Positions 6,173 to 8,524 of a DNA stretch of 8,524 nucleotides are shown in pieces. The notes beneath the pieces were generated by a model that did no database searches, was not told where the DNA came from, and saw nothing but the letters and a program-made list of their open reading frames with translations. Source of the DNA: Euryarchaeota archaeon UBA538 (lineage in GTDB: Archaea > Thermoplasmatota > Poseidoniia > Poseidoniales > Thalassarchaeaceae); NCBI GenBank assembly GCA_002499325.1, contig DALC01000078.1, positions 1,541 to 10,064 of the forward strand, read 5' to 3'. The position numbers and the translations under genes are program-made. Each line of letters starts with the position of its first letter. Position 1 is the stretch's first letter.

Positions 6173-7303
6173 GTGAGAGCTGTAATAGTCGATTGGATGA
6201 GGAGCCCTTTCCATCGATCACATAAGGGAAAGCTGTCACAAATTCGCCCGGATGAATTATTAGGCCAAGTCACCAAGTCATTGCTGGATAGGAATCCCAT
6301 CAACCTAGACGAAATTGATGATATCATAGTAGGTTGTGCATACCCCGAAGGAGAACAGGGATACAATATTGGTAGACTACTTACATTTCTCGGCGGAATG
6401 CCAGACAAGGTCCCCGGGATGACCATCAATAGGCTATGCGGGTCATCAATGCAGGCTATACTTGTCGCCGCCTCAAACATTGAGAGTGGTTGGGGAGATT
6501 GCTTTCTGTGCGGAGGCATAGAGTCAATGAGTAGAATCAAGAGAAGGGGATTCAATTGGAGCCCGCACCCTGATCTTGAGAAAGTGTTTCCAGACGCTTA
6601 CATTAATATGGGAATTACAGCAGAGAATGTAGCCGAGAAGTGGAATATTTCTAGATCTTCTCAAGAAGAATTTGCTCTAGATTCGCATATGAAATCAATC
6701 TATGCTAGAGACAACGGTTACTTCAAATCTGAGATTTGTCCTATAAATTCAGATGAGGGTGTAATAGATGAAGATGGTTGCTTAAGGAACACGTCCTTGG
6801 ATGCAATGTCTAAACTAAACCCAGTATTCAAAAATAATGGTTCAGTGACAGCGGCCACATCATCGCCTTTGACAGATGGAGCGGTCTCTATGCTAGTCTG
6901 TAGCTCTGAATTTGCTGAAAAGAATGGATTGGAACCATTAGCAAGAATAGTCACCAGTGCCGTCACCGGATGCCCTCCAAACATGATGGGAATTGGACCT
7001 ATATCATCGACTCAAAAAGCACTCGAACTTTCAGGATGGAATATCGACGATGTCGATGTTTTCGAAATCAATGAGGCCTTTTCCTCGCAAAGTATAGCTG
7101 TGATTAATGAATTGTCGATTGACTATCACAAGGTAAATATCGATGGAGGAGCCATTTCAATAGGTCATCCTCTTGGAGCTTCTGGTGCGAGAATTGTTGG
7201 AAAGGCCGCATCCATAATGGACAGAACCAATTCAGAGAGGGCATTAGCGACAATGTGTATAGGTGGAGGAATGGGCATCACAATCGTACTTGAAAGGCCC
7301 TAG
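6173..7303 (+). CDS. Thiolase, FadA-like acetyl-CoA acyltransferase
   Basis: Thiolases cleave 3-ketoacyl-CoA to acetyl-CoA and a shortened acyl-CoA, or run in reverse to make acetoacetyl-CoA. The nucleophile C89 is in NRLCGSSMQA, followed by GGIESMS at 114-120. The second half has VTAATSSPLTDGA at 225-237, NEAF at 300-303, GHPLGASG at 331-338 with H332, and the acid/base C362 in MCIGGGMG. All catalytic residues are present, and 376 residues is near the family norm. The TAATSS...DGA form and the MGITAENVAEKWNISR segment look more like bacterial FadA than the thiolase that archaea pair with HMG-CoA synthase, so fatty-acid beta-oxidation is the likelier role. Supply of acetoacetyl-CoA cannot be excluded. 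The start is GTG; the next ATG (6197) would remove the first strand of the fold. The stop overlaps the convergent gene. Confidence 0.95.
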   Translation: MRAVIVDWMRSPFHRSHKGKLSQIRPDELLGQVTKSLLDRNPINLDEIDDIIVGCAYPEGEQGYNIGRLLTFLGGMPDKVPGMTINRLCGSSMQAILVAASNIESGWGDCFLCGGIESMSRIKRRGFNWSPHPDLEKVFPDAYINMGITAENVAEKWNISRSSQEEFALDSHMKSIYARDNGYFKSEICPINSDEGVIDEDGCLRNTSLDAMSKLNPVFKNNGSVTAATSSPLTDGAVSMLVCSSEFAEKNGLEPLARIVTSAVTGCPPNMMGIGPISSTQKALELSGWNIDDVDVFEINEAFSSQSIAVINELSIDYHKVNIDGGAISIGHPLGASGARIVGKAASIMDRTNSERALATMCIGGGMGITIVLERP

Positions 7304-7854
7304 AGAACGAGTCTGCCATCACATTCTGGACACTTATCCTCTTCGCTAAGTAGAGATGGTATTACAGCTAGGATACTGGAGCAATGGGGGCACATTGACA
7401 TTACCTCCTCATCTGCCAGAACAGTATCTTTAGAGCTACTTATTCCCTCAAACCACCCTCTGAATGAAACGTTGTTGAGTGGTTTTACCCTTCTAACTGA
7501 TGAAATACCAAGAAGTACATACAAGGCTCCGACAATAGCAGAGGGGCCCAATACCATTACTAGGAAACCTTCGAACATGAAACAAATTCCCAATGCGCCT
7601 AAGGAAATTGTGGATAAGAAGATGCCTGGGCTCTTACGAAGACGTAGTAGAACTGCACCTGTAATCGAAACAGGTAACATGATCATACCGAATATCATTG
7701 GAAAGATGAAAAATATTGACCTGTCGTACGGCAAGCTAAAGATCACTAGAACTTGAACAATGGCCAGAATGATGAGTAAAAAGGATATATGTCGGGTTAA
7801 AGAAAGCATGCCCCGAGTCATAGTCTCAAACATTCGCGGGAGCGACGCACTCAT
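7300..7854 (-). CDS. Four-helix membrane protein with C-terminal zinc ribbon, function unknown
   Basis: I do not recognise a family for this 184-residue protein. Four hydrophobic segments are visible at about 24-41, 47-70, 78-100 and 103-119. A basic SVRRVK stretch follows the last one, which suggests the C-terminal part is cytoplasmic. After a short linker comes a zinc ribbon with C155, C158, C175 and C178 (CPHC, sixteen residues, CPEC). There is no cleavable signal peptide. Several starts are possible (M1 at 7854, M8, M12 at 7821, M16 at 7809) and none has a convincing ribosome binding site; M1 leaves only 23 bases to the divergent CoaBC-like start. The stop codon overlaps that of the convergent thiolase. 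The architecture suggests a small membrane-anchored metal-binding or partner-binding protein, but no specific role can be read from it. Confidence 0.75.
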   Translation of the reverse strand: MSASLPRMFETMTRGMLSLTRHISFLLIILAIVQVLVIFSLPYDRSIFFIFPMIFGMIMLPVSITGAVLLRLRKSPGIFLSTISLGALGICFMFEGFLVMVLGPSAIVGALYVLLGISSVRRVKPLNNVSFRGWFEGISSSKDTVLADEEVMSMCPHCSSILAVIPSLLSEEDKCPECDGRLVL

Positions 7855-7877
7855 GAATCACTCGGCAATCGGAAGCC

Positions 7878-8524
7878 ATGGCCGGAGACACAGGCGTCAG
7901 CCAACTTAGCAATTCTCTGGCTGGTCGTAAGGTCTTGTTAGCAGTAACCGGAGGCATAGCTGCAGTAGAATCAATCAAACTTTGTCGAGAGCTCAGAAGA
8001 CACGGTGCGCTTGTTTCCCCGATGATGACAAAGGAGGCTACGAAGGTAATTACTCCACTAGCTCTATCATGGGGATCGAATAGTGATATCATATCTAATT
8101 GGGACTCTTCAATGTCGCAATTAGATGACTATGATGGAATCATTGTCGCCCCTGCAACTAGAAATACAATTTCTAAGCACCTGAATGGGATTATCGACTC
8201 TCCAGTGATGATGGCTCTTTCTGCAGCAAGAGGAAAAGGTACGCCATTAATTTTCGTTCCTTCTATGCATTCAGATCTTTTTGATGACCCAGTTACTAGT
8301 GAAATCCTTTCTCAGTTATCCTCAGAAGGATCACATGTCATTATCGACCATGAGAAGGAGGGAAAAATAAAGCAACCAAGTCATATCAGGATAGTCGCAG
8401 AATTCAGCAATATCCTAAATTCCGACCTTCCCAATAGAAAGAGAATAGCAATTACTCTGGGATCGAATATTGCACCCATAGATGATGTTCGTAGCATAAT
8501 CAATCATTCTACAGGAACAACAGG
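7878..8524 (+). CDS. coaBC: CoaBC/Dfp-like phosphopantothenoylcysteine synthetase/decarboxylase (partial, divergent)
   Basis: The frame runs from ATG at 7878 off the right edge, giving about 215 residues. In coenzyme A synthesis CoaBC joins cysteine to 4'-phosphopantothenate and then decarboxylates the product with FMN. The N-terminal flavoprotein part shows VTGGIAAVESIKLCRELRRHGA at about 23-44, APATRNTISK at 91-100 and VPSMHSDLFDDP at 127-138, which resembles the PAMH form of archaeal Dfp. From about 188 the ligase part begins, AITLGSNIAPIDDVRSIINHSTG, matching the usual (V/I)TAG...IDPVR.I.NRSSG pattern with the asparagine kept (N209). Two oddities: the decarboxylase HxxL histidine expected before APAT is not present (SMSQLDD), and the SSGK lysine is replaced in STGTTG. 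It may be a divergent enzyme or a paralogue with changed activity. The start has no clear ribosome binding site. Confidence 0.8.
   Translation, partial: MAGDTGVSQLSNSLAGRKVLLAVTGGIAAVESIKLCRELRRHGALVSPMMTKEATKVITPLALSWGSNSDIISNWDSSMSQLDDYDGIIVAPATRNTISKHLNGIIDSPVMMALSAARGKGTPLIFVPSMHSDLFDDPVTSEILSQLSSEGSHVIIDHEKEGKIKQPSHIRIVAEFSNILNSDLPNRKRIAITLGSNIAPIDDVRSIINHSTGTT

Noticed and set aside
5659..6363. Direct repeat of a 14-mer, GGAGAACAGGGATA, at 5659-5672 and 6350-6363
   Set aside because: One copy is inside Tpt1 (encoding YPCSP on the minus strand) and the other inside the thiolase on the plus strand. Flanks do not match and there is no third copy, so coincidence is the simplest view.
6130..6555. 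Open frame of 141 codons on the minus strand
   Set aside because: It is antisense to the first third of the thiolase, including the catalytic Cys region, has no recognisable domain and overlaps the thiolase promoter.
1..8524. CRISPR arrays, tRNA or rRNA genes, insertion sequences, phage or defence genes
   Set aside because: I saw no regularly spaced repeats, cloverleaf-like sequences, transposase motifs or terminal repeats. The window is filled with housekeeping-type genes.

Overview
The window looks like a compact euryarchaeal chromosome segment, most likely from the Thermoplasmatota / Marine Group II (Poseidoniales) area. The phylum call is an inference from gene content and layout. The domain Archaea is well supported by an archaeal uS7 end followed by archaeal EF-2 with the diphthamide histidine motif, by isopentenyl phosphate kinase (archaeal mevalonate route), and by an archaeal-type GGPP synthase. 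Genes are tightly packed: convergent pairs are separated by 1, 0 and -4 bases, and divergent pairs by about 20 to 80 bases. There is no gene-free stretch over 300 bases. I see no tRNA, rRNA, CRISPR array or mobile element.

Layout. Bases 1-135 hold the C-terminus of ribosomal protein uS7 (+). Bases 227-2434 hold elongation factor 2 (+). Converging on EF-2 is a two-gene minus-strand operon read from about 4972 down to 2436. Isopentenyl phosphate kinase comes first and overlaps, by ATGA, a 576-residue protein that fuses a type I isopentenyl-diphosphate isomerase to a geranylgeranyl-diphosphate synthase. Divergent from this operon is a 109-residue zinc-ribbon protein of unknown function (+, 5040-5369). 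It runs directly into the end of a Tpt1/KptA RNA 2'-phosphotransferase with an N-terminal zinc finger (-, 5370-6095). Divergent again is a FadA-type thiolase (+, 6173-7303). It shares an overlapping stop with a four-helix membrane protein carrying a C-terminal zinc ribbon (-, 7300-7854). The window ends inside a divergent CoaBC (Dfp)-like coenzyme A biosynthesis protein (+, from 7878).

How the genes work together. The strongest functional unit is the isoprenoid operon. IPK makes IPP from isopentenyl phosphate, the Idi domain makes DMAPP from IPP, and the synthase domain condenses them to GGPP, the precursor of archaeal ether lipids. Two transcribed frames therefore cover every step from isopentenyl phosphate to the C20 chain, with two of the steps in one polypeptide. 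uS7 and EF-2 are the usual archaeal translation pair. The other genes are single-gene units with no clear functional link.

Most notable: the Idi-GGPPS fusion beside IPK; perfect or near-perfect inverted repeats centred on two convergent stop-codon junctions; and a CoaBC-like protein that seems to lack the decarboxylase histidine.
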